From Pseudomonas endophytica (GTDB taxonomy: Bacteria > Pseudomonadota > Gammaproteobacteria > Pseudomonadales > Pseudomonadaceae), in assembly GCF_001411475.1 (NCBI RefSeq), contig NZ_LLWH01000181.1:1-32405 (forward strand): a DNA stretch of 32,405 nucleotides, in the 5' to 3' direction. Below, piece by piece: positions 16,364-24,222 of the stretch; the first letter of the stretch is position 1, and every line of letters starts with the position of its first letter. The translations under genes were made by a program, and so were the position numbers. The notes below the pieces were generated by a model. That model was not told the DNA's origin and made no database searches. It saw nothing but the letters and a program-made list of their open reading frames with translations.

Positions 16364-17583
16364 GCCTGACCGTTGAGGAAATTCTGGCGCTGGCCGGCCT
16401 GGAAGAAATGACCGTGCGCGCTGGCGCCAGCAATCTGCACCGCAGCGTGCGTTGGCCGTATGTGGCCGAGAACGAAGGCATTGGCGAGTGGGTCATGGGC
16501 GGCGAGTTGGTGTTTGTCACCGGGATCAACCATCCCAGAGATGAAGCCAACTTGTTGCGTCTGGTTCGCGAGGGGGATGCCAGCGGCATTGCTGGGCTGG
16601 TGATTCTCACGGGCGAGCCCTTTATTCGGCGCATCCCCGAGGCCGTGGTTGAGCTGGCCGAGCAATATGGCCTGCCGCTGATTGAACAGCCTTACCTGTT
16701 GAAGATGGTGATTGTCACGCATCTGATCGGTACTGCGCTGGTACAAATGGCGCAGGCCAAGCGCTCGCGGCATGACATTTTGGCGCAGTTACTTAGCGGC
16801 GATTACCCAAGCCTGGCCACCGCGCGCCAGCGCGCAGCGCATTTAAAACTGCCACTCGATGGCCCACGCCGACTGGTGGCTTTGCGCCTGTCAGCGGTCA
16901 ATGTGCTGTTTGACAACCACGCTGCGGATCACGCCGAACGCTTACTGCAAGACGTTCGCCAAGCGGTTCAGGACTTTCTTGAAGCATGGAGCCGCGCCCT
17001 GCCCGAGGCACTGCCGGTGGTCGTTCAGGGGGATTTGTTTATCTTGCTGCTGGCAGACCACGAAAACATTCGGGCAGCGCTGGCGAACCTGTACCGCGAC
17101 CTGCAATCCATCATCGCCAACATGGCGCTGTTTATGGGGCTGGCGAGCAAGGTTGACGCCTGTGAGGATTACCCCAAGGCGCTCAACCAAGCGCGTCAGG
17201 CGTTGGATGTCGCCGAAAATCTACGCCCAACCACTGGCCTTTGTGACTTTAACGAGCTGGGCGTGCTACGCCTGCTGCAAGCCATTGGTGATCGCTCGGT
17301 GATCGACCTGTTTGTTAAACAAACCCTCGGACGAATGATCGAGAGCCGCCGCAAGCAACCCAACAGTTTGATCGAAACCCTGGACGCCCTGCTCCAAGAA
17401 AACGGCAACGCGCTAAAGGCCGCGCAACGTTTAAGCATCCACCGCAACACCCTGAATCAACGAATTCAACGCATCGAGCAGCTCAGCGGACAATCGCTCG
17501 ATGACCCACTTTTTCGCATGAACGCTTCGGTTGCCCTGCTGGTATGGCGCATGACCGAAGCCCAACGACAGGATCGAGCATGA
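16360..17583 (+). CDS. PucR-family transcriptional regulator
   Basis: A 407-residue regulator. It starts with TTG at 16360, overlapping the codB stop (TTGA), with a full AGGAGG 4 bases upstream. Residues 1-125 are the PucR N-terminal sensor domain (MSLTVEEILALAGLEEMTVR; GELVFVTGIN; GIAGLVILTGEPF). The middle part (about 150-310) is a CdaR-like GGDEF-fold segment. The C-terminal helix-turn-helix (about 340-400) includes LLQENGNALKAAQRLSIHRN and TLNQRIQRIEQLSGQSL. Known members control purine, allantoin or polyamine catabolism. Its place between permease and deaminase implies it senses cytosine or a related base and controls this operon. Confidence 0.92.
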   Translation: MSLTVEEILALAGLEEMTVRAGASNLHRSVRWPYVAENEGIGEWVMGGELVFVTGINHPRDEANLLRLVREGDASGIAGLVILTGEPFIRRIPEAVVELAEQYGLPLIEQPYLLKMVIVTHLIGTALVQMAQAKRSRHDILAQLLSGDYPSLATARQRAAHLKLPLDGPRRLVALRLSAVNVLFDNHAADHAERLLQDVRQAVQDFLEAWSRALPEALPVVVQGDLFILLLADHENIRAALANLYRDLQSIIANMALFMGLASKVDACEDYPKALNQARQALDVAENLRPTTGLCDFNELGVLRLLQAIGDRSVIDLFVKQTLGRMIESRRKQPNSLIETLDALLQENGNALKAAQRLSIHRNTLNQRIQRIEQLSGQSLDDPLFRMNASVALLVWRMTEAQRQDRA

Positions 17584-18821
17584 ACATCATCAACGCCACT
17601 TTGCGCAAAACCCCCGGCCTGTACACGGTCAGTTGCGAAGGGGAACGCATCAGTGCAATTACCCTGCAAACGGGTAATGTGCTGGCTCAGCCCGGCGATA
17701 TTGACGCACAAGGCCAATTGCTAATCGCGCCGCTGGTCGAGCCGCACATCCATTTGGATGCAACCCTTACGGCCGGCCAACCCGAGTGGAACCTCAGCGG
17801 CACGTTGTTCGAAGGTATCGAGCGTTGGGCACAGCGCAAAGAAACCATCACCCACGAAGACACCAAGCAACGCGCTCACACCACCATTCGCATGCTGGCC
17901 GAACACGGAATTCAGCACGTGCGCACCCACATCGACGTGACGGATCCGACCCTCGGCGCGCTCAAGGCGATGCTTGAAGTGCGTGAAGAGGCGCGGCATC
18001 TGATCGACCTGCAAATCGTCGCCTTCCCTCAAGAGGGGATCGAGTCGTATGCCAACGGCCGCGAACTGATGACCCGTGCTGTGGAGATGGGTGCGGACGT
18101 GGTCGGCGGTATTCCGCATTTTGAAAACACCCGCGAGCAAGGCGTCAGTTCGATCAAATTTTTGATGGACCTGGCCGAGCACACCGGTTGCTTAGTGGAT
18201 GTGCATTGCGACGAAACCGATGATCCGCACTCGCGCTTTCTCGAAGTACTCGCCGAAGAAGCTCGCATCCGCGCTATGGGTAGCCGCGTGACGGCCAGCC
18301 ACACCACGGCGATGGGCTCTTACGACAACGCGTATTGTTCCAAACTGTTTCGTTTGCTCAAGGCGTCGGGCATCAACTTTGTGTCGTGCCCAACCGAAAG
18401 CATTCACTTGCAAGGCCGTTTCGACAGCTTTCCAAAACGCCGTGGCGTGACCCGCGTGGCCGAACTTGACCGTGCAGGCATGAACGTCTGCCTGGGCCAA
18501 GATTCCATCAAAGACCCGTGGTATCCACTGGGCAACGGCAACATTCTGCGGGTACTGGATGCCGGTCTGCATATCTGCCACATGATGGGTTTTGAAGACT
18601 TAAAACGCTGCCTGGACTTAGTTACCGACAACAGCGCCCGCACGCTTAACTTGGGTGAAGGCTATGGCATTGCCGTGGGGCGCCCGGCCAATCTGGTGAT
18701 TTTGGACGCACAAAGCGACTACGAGGCGGTACGTCGCCAGGCCAAGGCTCGCGTCTCGATCCGGGCCGGTAAAGTGCTGATGACCCGCGTGCCAGAACAG
18801 GTTGAGTTCAACGCGGTGTGA
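17580..18821 (+). CDS. codA: Cytosine deaminase
   Basis: A 413-residue amidohydrolase converting cytosine to uracil and ammonia. The ATG at 17580 overlaps the regulator's stop (ATGA). All metal and catalytic residues of E. coli CodA are present at a constant offset of five: His56 and His58 (EPHIHLD), His209 and Glu212 (DVHCDETDD), His241 (ASHTTAMGSYDN) and Asp308 (GQDSIKDPWYPLGNG). The length is slightly below E. coli's 427. The product uracil feeds pyrimidine salvage and the ammonia is a nitrogen source. Last gene of the coupled codB-regulator-codA unit; no strong terminator is visible after it. Confidence 0.97.
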   Translation: MNIINATLRKTPGLYTVSCEGERISAITLQTGNVLAQPGDIDAQGQLLIAPLVEPHIHLDATLTAGQPEWNLSGTLFEGIERWAQRKETITHEDTKQRAHTTIRMLAEHGIQHVRTHIDVTDPTLGALKAMLEVREEARHLIDLQIVAFPQEGIESYANGRELMTRAVEMGADVVGGIPHFENTREQGVSSIKFLMDLAEHTGCLVDVHCDETDDPHSRFLEVLAEEARIRAMGSRVTASHTTAMGSYDNAYCSKLFRLLKASGINFVSCPTESIHLQGRFDSFPKRRGVTRVAELDRAGMNVCLGQDSIKDPWYPLGNGNILRVLDAGLHICHMMGFEDLKRCLDLVTDNSARTLNLGEGYGIAVGRPANLVILDAQSDYEAVRRQAKARVSIRAGKVLMTRVPEQVEFNAV

Positions 18822-18933
18822 GTCTTTAGCCGTCACAGAGGGTTATCGGCCAGCACGCGTTTTACGGCATAATGCGCGCCAGCCGACAACCCGACGTTGG
18901 GCCAATCACGCCCACTCTTAAAAGCATGGACGT

Positions 18934-19965
18934 ATGGATTCTTCCCACCTGTTGTACCTGCTCTATGGCGGCAATACCGTTTACCGCCAAGAAGCCAAAC
19001 TCAGCATTCTGTCTGCACTGCGCGAACAACGCGTACCCGGCAGTTTCACCATCACCTTGATGACCGACGAGCCCGATGCCTTTGAGGGCTGGCCCGTCAA
19101 TATCATTGCCTTGAGCCACGACACACTTACGCAGTGGAAAGGCGCACACGGCTACACCCATCGACGCAAGGCGTGTGCCATCGCGGCTGGGGCCAAGCTC
19201 GCAGACAAAACCATCTTCGTTGACACTGACACGGTGTTTTACAAGGACCCCGCCACGCTGTTTGAACGCGTCAGCGATCAGCAGTATTTAATGGATGAGT
19301 TGGAGTGGGCATGGGCCGAAGCCAAGCAACGCCCTGATTATGTGCCGTTCGCCACCGAGCTTGAGGCCAATGGTAAAGCCCCGCATGACAGCCTAAACCT
19401 CTACAACAGCGGCATTTGCGGGCTTACTCGAGCCAATGCAGGCTTGCTGGATAACGCCCTAGAACTGATTGATGAGTGGAACGCGCATTACCTGAGGCTG
19501 CACACCATTGAACAGATCGCGGTGTCTTTTGCCATGGGCGATGCCACTGTCGTGACTGCCAATGATTGCATCCACCACTACTACTCAAAAAAACGCTATC
19601 ACCACGCCATGAACCAAGGATTCTTCGACCACCATGGTGAGCAGTACCACGCAGCATTACCCTCGCTTTCAGCCTCGGTGCCGGTTTTTTTCCCCAAGCC
19701 CGCCTTGCTCGCCAAAGCCATCGCGCATACCCGCTTAATGACCGTGCCTAAAGCGCTAAAGCCCGCAGCCAGATTGATGATCGAAGGGCAAAAGGTGGTC
19801 ACCGCTGACTACCTGCGTCGGTATTGTCGCGACGCACTGTGGCTTAGGGCCATCGAGCTGTTACGGCACAAAGAGGCTACGCCTCAGCAGATTCAACAGC
19901 TGATCACTACCTACATTGCGCCTTCAGAGCATGCCGACTTCAATGCGCTGCTTAAACCTGTCTGA
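18934..19965 (+). CDS. Glycosyltransferase-like protein (GT-A fold), function unknown
   Basis: A 343-residue soluble protein without signal peptide. The N-terminus (HLLYLLYGGNTVYRQEAKLS) and a DxD motif at Asp97-Asp99 in KTIFVDTDTVFYKDP are typical of nucleotide-sugar binding in GT-A enzymes. SLNLYNSGICGLTRANAG resembles the acceptor/sugar region of GT8-like enzymes, and a His-rich ANDCIHHYYSKKRYHHAM follows. I do not know its substrate. It stands 112 bases after codA and convergent to flgE, with a REP between. A role in modifying flagellar or surface glycans is conceivable from position only. The ATG at 18934 has a weak ribosome site. Confidence 0.7.
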   Translation: MDSSHLLYLLYGGNTVYRQEAKLSILSALREQRVPGSFTITLMTDEPDAFEGWPVNIIALSHDTLTQWKGAHGYTHRRKACAIAAGAKLADKTIFVDTDTVFYKDPATLFERVSDQQYLMDELEWAWAEAKQRPDYVPFATELEANGKAPHDSLNLYNSGICGLTRANAGLLDNALELIDEWNAHYLRLHTIEQIAVSFAMGDATVVTANDCIHHYYSKKRYHHAMNQGFFDHHGEQYHAALPSLSASVPVFFPKPALLAKAIAHTRLMTVPKALKPAARLMIEGQKVVTADYLRRYCRDALWLRAIELLRHKEATPQQIQQLITTYIAPSEHADFNALLKPV

Positions 19966-19984
19966 CTTTTCTGATCTTTCTGAC

Positions 19985-20048
19985 CTGTAGCGAGCTTGCT
20001 CGCGATCTTTTAAAGATCAAAAGATCGCAGCCTTCGGCAGCTCCTACG
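19985..20048. repeat. REP element (copy 3, mixed type)
   Basis: The left end carries GCGAGC-TT-GCTCGC (19990-20003), a second common Pseudomonas REP motif. The right end has GATCGCAGCC, TTCGGCAGCTCCTACGG of the main family. CGATCTTTT (20003-20011) pairs with AAAAGATCG (20019-20027). It lies between the convergent glycosyltransferase-like gene and flgE. A further fragment, CTGTAGGAGCGAGC, is seen near 20101. Confidence 0.8.
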
Positions 20049-20116
20049 GGGGTTTCAGCATTTTTGGAGGCGGTTACGGCCTGCGGGTTGCTTCCACGAC
20101 CTGTAGGAGCGAGCTA

Positions 20117-21445
20117 TTAGGTCATCTGAATGATGGTCTGCATGATGGTGCTCTGGGTCGAGATGGTTTTAGCGTTCGCTTGGTAGTTGCTCTGCGCTTT
20201 GATCAAGTCGACCAGTTCGTTGGTCAGGTTAACGTTGGAGTCTTCCAGCGAGTTGGAAGCAATGGCGCCCAAGGTGCCGGTCTTAGGCACGTCTAAACCG
20301 GCCTGCCCCGAGGCGTAGGTTTCTTTCCAAGCAGTGCCGCCCACCGGTTGCAGACCTTGCTCATTGGTGAAGCTGGCCAAAGATATCTGACCAATCGCCC
20401 GGCTTTGGTTGTTGCTAAAGTTGGCAAACATCACACCCGAACCATCAATGGTCAGGTTGTTGATGTGGCCAGTGGCGTAGCCGTCTTGGGTGGGTGGGTT
20501 ACGCGTGGTGTCCGTGTTGTATTGGGTGGTTTTAGCCATATTGATGGCTAACCCTTTTTCGTTGGCCGCAGCACCGTTAGAGCCCCACTGCCCGTTGACG
20601 GTAGCGCCTGGCATCCAGTTACTGACCGTTAACGTACTGCTGGCGATAGGCGGCTCTCCCTCAATTGGATTAGGGGTGGTGACACTGACCAGTCCACCGC
20701 TCGAATCAAACGACATGGTCGACGCCACTGGCGCTTTAGCGCCCTCTCCCGTAACCGGGCTGCCATCTGGGTTGCGCCCATCAATCAGGGTGTAAGTGTT
20801 CCAAGTGTTGGAATCTGTCTTCACCATGTACTGATCCATCGGGTGCGGGTTGCCCTGGGTGTCGTAAATAGTGGTGCTGAATTTTTTGCTATAGGACGAG
20901 GTTTCGTTCGGGTCGAACGCGGTAGTGGTCTGGTTTATTACGTCCGAGGTGGAGTTCAGATTAATCGTCGACTCAACGGTGCTGCTGGCTTTAGGTGCTA
21001 GGTTCGAGGTGTCGATACGCAGGTCGGTAAGTACGCTGGTATTGATCACGCCGTTGGCGTCCACACCATAGCCTTGCAGGCGCGCCGTGCCATCGGTGTT
21101 GGTCACGTAACCGTCTTTGTCAGACTTGAACGTACCGGCACGGGTGTAGCTCAGCGCGCCGTTGTCGCTCAATACGAAAAAGCCGCTGCCCTGAATGCCC
21201 ATGTCTAACAGATTGCCGGTGTTGTTGATCGCACCTTGGCCAAAATTTTGTGAGACGTTGGCCAAGCTCACGCCGCTGCCAATGGTCTTGCTGCCCACGC
21301 CCAACTTGCTGGCCGAATAGACATCCGCGAACTCGGCACGGGAGGCTTTGAAGCCAGTGGTGGCGACGTTGGCGATGTTGTTGCCGGTCACGTCGAGTTG
21401 CTTGTTTGCCGCGTACAGGCCGCTAAGGCCGATATTAAATGACAT
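20117..21445 (-). CDS. flgE: Flagellar hook protein FlgE
   Basis: A 442-residue hook subunit. It has the axial-protein N-terminus (SFNIGLSGLYAANKQLDVTG, then NNIANVATTGFKASRAEFAD), the core signature FGQGAINNTGNLLDMGIQGS with GFFVLSDNG, and the C-terminal heptad helix (SNVNLTNELVDLIKAQSNYQ). A good AAGGAG site lies 6 bases before the ATG. It is exported by the flagellar type III system and polymerises under the FlgD cap. Last gene of flgBCDE here; the rod genes flgF onward do not follow. Confidence 0.97.
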   Translation of the reverse strand: MSFNIGLSGLYAANKQLDVTGNNIANVATTGFKASRAEFADVYSASKLGVGSKTIGSGVSLANVSQNFGQGAINNTGNLLDMGIQGSGFFVLSDNGALSYTRAGTFKSDKDGYVTNTDGTARLQGYGVDANGVINTSVLTDLRIDTSNLAPKASSTVESTINLNSTSDVINQTTTAFDPNETSSYSKKFSTTIYDTQGNPHPMDQYMVKTDSNTWNTYTLIDGRNPDGSPVTGEGAKAPVASTMSFDSSGGLVSVTTPNPIEGEPPIASSTLTVSNWMPGATVNGQWGSNGAAANEKGLAINMAKTTQYNTDTTRNPPTQDGYATGHINNLTIDGSGVMFANFSNNQSRAIGQISLASFTNEQGLQPVGGTAWKETYASGQAGLDVPKTGTLGAIASNSLEDSNVNLTNELVDLIKAQSNYQANAKTISTQSTIMQTIIQMT

Positions 21446-21465
21446 AGGTGTCTCCTTAAGTCGGC

Positions 21466-22191
21466 TTAGAGGCCAATGGTCTGAACTTTGGACATGCCAA
21501 TGCTGCCCAGACCTGCGAGGTTGAGCATGATTTCACCGCCGGTCTTGCTCAGGGTCACACTGTTGACCGTGGCGGGCAGGTAAGTGGTGAGTGCGGTAGT
21601 ACCGGAGGTCGTTTGAGTTGAGGCGGTGAAGATGTAAGAGCCCTTTTCGAGCAACGCCCCATCGGCGTCTTTGCCGTCCCAAGTGAAGTCGACATTGCCG
21701 GCTTTTTGCACACCTAAGTCGAGAGTTCTGACCACTTCACCGTCAGCGTCGGTGATGGTGATAGTCGGTTTGGTGTCTGCCTCGTTGACCACGACGGTGC
21801 CGTTGAAAGGTTTGGCGCTCGAAGGATCGACGTAGGCTTCGCTGGTTTGTACGATCACCGAGCGCCCGACCAGCGACGAGGCTTGCAATGCCTGCGAAGA
21901 CTGTAGGCCGCCTGACAAGGAGTTGACGGTATCGTTGAGCGAAGTAATGCCTTCTAGACTACTGAACTGCGCCAACTGCGCGACGAATGCCGTGTTGTCC
22001 TGCGGGTCGAGCGGGTTCTGGTTTTTCAGCTGGGTTACCAGCAGCTGCAAGAACGCATCTTTACCCAGCGACTGGCTGCCGGTGACCGCCTTCGACGCCG
22101 CCCCGACACTGGTGTCAGTGCTTGTGCTGCGCGCAGAGTTGGCGAGGATCTGATTCAGGGTCAAACCGCTGGTGGAATCGGTCACGCTCAT
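21466..22191 (-). CDS. flgD: Hook-capping scaffold protein FlgD
   Basis: A 241-residue protein with the FlgD N-terminal signature (GKDAFLQLLVTQLKNQNPLD, then PQDNTAFVAQLAQFSSLEGI), followed by tudor and fibronectin-like parts (VVRTLDLGVQKAGNVDFTWD, then GKDADGALLEKGSYIF). It caps the growing hook and is lost when the hook is complete. Ribosome site AAGGGG before the ATG. The gaps to flgC (15 bases) and flgE (20 bases) fit one operon. Confidence 0.97.
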   Translation of the reverse strand: MSVTDSTSGLTLNQILANSARSTSTDTSVGAASKAVTGSQSLGKDAFLQLLVTQLKNQNPLDPQDNTAFVAQLAQFSSLEGITSLNDTVNSLSGGLQSSQALQASSLVGRSVIVQTSEAYVDPSSAKPFNGTVVVNEADTKPTITITDADGEVVRTLDLGVQKAGNVDFTWDGKDADGALLEKGSYIFTASTQTTSGTTALTTYLPATVNSVTLSKTGGEIMLNLAGLGSIGMSKVQTIGL

Positions 22192-22206
22192 GGGTATCGC
22201 CCCTTA

Positions 22207-22650
22207 TCACTGACCGAGGGTCAGGACCTTCTGCATCATGGTTTTAGCGGTGTTCATCATTTCGGCGTTGGTCTGGAACGAACGGCTGGCAGAAATCATG
22301 TCAGCCATTTCTTCAACCACGTTGACGTTGGGGTAATACACATACCCTTTAGCGTTCGCAGCCGGATGGTTGGGTTCGTAGCGAGCCTCAAGCTCGGTTT
22401 GGTCTTCGACCACCCCCATCACCTGCACACCTTGGCCCGCGGTGTCCTGATTCTGAAACAGCGAGTCGCCGTTAGCGCCCTGCGCACCTTGGAAAAGCGT
22501 GGCGAATACCGGATGGCGTGCACGGTAGGTCTGATCGGTGCTCGACGAGACGGTTTCGGCGTTGGCGATGTTACTGGCGACGGTGTTCAGGCGCGTGGTC
22601 TGAGCGCTCATGCCACTGCCGGCAATGCTGAAAACACTGGCTAGCGACAT
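22207..22650 (-). CDS. flgC: Flagellar proximal rod protein FlgC
   Basis: A 147-residue rod protein. It has the N-terminal SLASVFSIAGSGMSAQTTRL with NTVASNIANAETVSS, the signature GYVYYPNVNVVEEMADMISA, and a C-terminal helix (SRSFQTNAEMMNTAKTMMQK). The strong GGGGAG site overlaps the end of flgB, and only 3 bases separate the two genes. Normal length, no defects. Confidence 0.97.
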   Translation of the reverse strand: MSLASVFSIAGSGMSAQTTRLNTVASNIANAETVSSSTDQTYRARHPVFATLFQGAQGANGDSLFQNQDTAGQGVQVMGVVEDQTELEARYEPNHPAANAKGYVYYPNVNVVEEMADMISASRSFQTNAEMMNTAKTMMQKVLTLGQ

Positions 22651-22653
22651 AAA

Positions 22654-23061
22654 TTACTCCCCACGAAGGGCTGACATCAGCCCTTTGAATTTGCTGTTGA
22701 GCAAGGTGAAGCTGGCTTGAAAGTTGATCGCATTTTCTGCGTAGTTCGACTGTTCAAGCTGCGCATCCACGGTGTTCTGATCAATAGAAGGCTGCATCGA
22801 CGTGCGGTACAGCAGCGAGTCCGCGTCACCGCTCAGCCCTTGGGCTTGGATATGACGGCTGCTGGTGACGTCCAAGGCAAAAGGGCCATTCTGGTTTTTA
22901 GCGCTTTGTGCAGCGAGCACCGACGCAAAATCCATATCCCGCGCTTTATAGTTCGGGGTATCGGCGTTGGCGATATTGTTGGCCAACACTTCGGCGCGTT
23001 TGGCGCGAAAGCCCAAGGCTTGCTCATGGATACCGAGCGCTTTATCGAAGCTGATGCTCAT
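22654..23061 (-). CDS. flgB: Flagellar basal-body rod protein FlgB
   Basis: A 135-residue rod protein starting at the ATG at 23061 (MSISFDKALGIHEQALGFRA). The open frame to 23127 crosses the sigma-54 promoter and is not used. NNIANADTPNYKARDMDFAS is the family signature, and the C-terminus has the axial helix (YAENAINFQASFTLLNSKFK). First gene of flgBCDE. Confidence 0.97.
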   Translation of the reverse strand: MSISFDKALGIHEQALGFRAKRAEVLANNIANADTPNYKARDMDFASVLAAQSAKNQNGPFALDVTSSRHIQAQGLSGDADSLLYRTSMQPSIDQNTVDAQLEQSNYAENAINFQASFTLLNSKFKGLMSALRGE

Positions 23062-23123
23062 GCGAGGACACCTGTCTGGACTGGCCTGAGTCTGTGATTC
23101 AGACCTTACATGACAGGAATAGA

Positions 23124-23138
23124 GCAAACCTCGTGCCA
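23124..23138 (-). promoter_or_regulatory. Sigma-54 promoter of flgBCDE
   Basis: On the minus strand TGGCACG-AGGT-TTGC: an exact match to the -24/-12 consensus with the correct 4-base gap. It predicts a start near 23112 and a leader of about 50 bases before flgB. In Pseudomonas such promoters are driven by RpoN with the activators FleQ or FleR. Confidence 0.9.
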
Positions 23139-23189
23139 GTTTGCATAGCGCCGGTTTTTAAGGCTTTGCGAGGTGGTAAGGAACGGCAA

Positions 23190-23237
23190 CGGCAGAAAAG
23201 CGGCAACGGATTTCCGCTGTCTGCCGCTTTTCTGCCG
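23190..23237. promoter_or_regulatory. Perfect 16-bp inverted repeat upstream of the flgB promoter
   Basis: CGGCAGAAAAGCGGCA (23190-23205) and its exact complement (23222-23237) flank a 16-base centre. It lies 50 to 100 bases upstream of the -24 element, where sigma-54 activators usually bind, and also after the end of cheR. It may be an enhancer site, a cheR mRNA end structure, or both. No T-run follows on either strand. Confidence 0.55.
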
Positions 23238-23260
23238 TCCAATACCCACCACCACCACCC

Positions 23261-23337
23261 CTGTAGGAGCTGCCGAAGGCTGCGAGCTTTTAAAAATCTC
23301 AAGATCAAAAGATCGCAGCCTGCGGCAGCTCCTACGC
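23261..23337. repeat. REP palindrome (copy 4)
   Basis: CTGTAGGAGCTGCCGAAGGC at the left pairs with GATCGCAGCCTGCGGCAGCT plus CCTACG at the right, with a few mismatches. Same family as copies 1 and 2, 12 bases past the cheR stop. Confidence 0.87.
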
Positions 23338-23349
23338 GATTTGTGGATG

Positions 23350-24177
23350 CTACTTCGCTTGGTAGATGATCCCAGGGCTGCACTGGACCATCTGGTAATG
23401 ATCCGGCAAACCGTTTAGCGCTTCAGAGGCACCCAAAAACAAATACCCCCCCGGCTTTAAGGTGCTGTGTATGCGCAGCAAAATGTCTTTTTTCACTTCA
23501 GCCGAAAAGTAGATCAATACGTTGCGACAAAACACGACGTCGAATTTGCCGAACCCGGCGTAGCTTTCCAGCAGATTGAAGGCGCGAAACTCCACCCGGC
23601 TTTTGATCGGCGCTTTGATCACCCAGCGCCCCGGACCTTTGGGTTCGAAATAACGCTGCAAGCGCTCTTGGGATAAACCGCGGCCAATGGCCAAGCTGTC
23701 GTATTCACCGTTTCGGCAAAGCGTAAGCATCGTGCTGGAGAGTTCGGTGGCGACAATTTGCACCCCCATTTTCAAGTGCCCGAGGTTGCTGCGCTCAAAC
23801 TCATCAATAGCCATCGACAACGAGTACGGCTCTTGCCCCGACGAGCAGGCCGCTGACCAGATGCGCAGGCGCTGGCCGCCATTGGCCTTGATCAGCTCAG
23901 GCAAGACTTTGTTCTTCAGCACTTCAAAGGGGTAGGTATCCCGAAACCACAAGGTCTCGTTGGTGGTCATGGCATCAACCACCTGCTCACGCAGACCACT
24001 GCGCGGCTGGTTCTGGATCCGCTGAATCAACTCACCCAAGGATTTGATCCCTTGCTGCTCCATCAGTTTATTCAGACGGCTAGAGACAAGGTATTGCTTG
24101 TTTTCACCGAGCAAAATGCCACAGGCTTTTTCCAGGAATACCCGGAACTGTTCAAAATCCAAATTAGCCGTCGACAA
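23350..24177 (-). CDS. cheR: Chemotaxis methyltransferase CheR
   Basis: A 275-residue enzyme that methylates glutamates of chemoreceptors with SAM. It starts with TTG at 24177 (MSTANLDFEQF); AGAGG lies 10 bases upstream and a stop codon just before rules out an earlier start. The N-terminal helical domain precedes the signature AMTTNETLWFRD (about 69-80), the SAM motif IWSAACSSGQEPYSLSM (about 106-122), and DVVFCRNVLIYF near the active site. Follows cheV by 45 bases on the same strand and should be co-transcribed. Confidence 0.97.
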   Translation of the reverse strand: MSTANLDFEQFRVFLEKACGILLGENKQYLVSSRLNKLMEQQGIKSLGELIQRIQNQPRSGLREQVVDAMTTNETLWFRDTYPFEVLKNKVLPELIKANGGQRLRIWSAACSSGQEPYSLSMAIDEFERSNLGHLKMGVQIVATELSSTMLTLCRNGEYDSLAIGRGLSQERLQRYFEPKGPGRWVIKAPIKSRVEFRAFNLLESYAGFGKFDVVFCRNVLIYFSAEVKKDILLRIHSTLKPGGYLFLGASEALNGLPDHYQMVQCSPGIIYQAK

Positions 24178-24222
24178 GTGATCGTGCCTCTAAAAACGTA
24201 TTGATCGCCAAGGGTATCGCCC

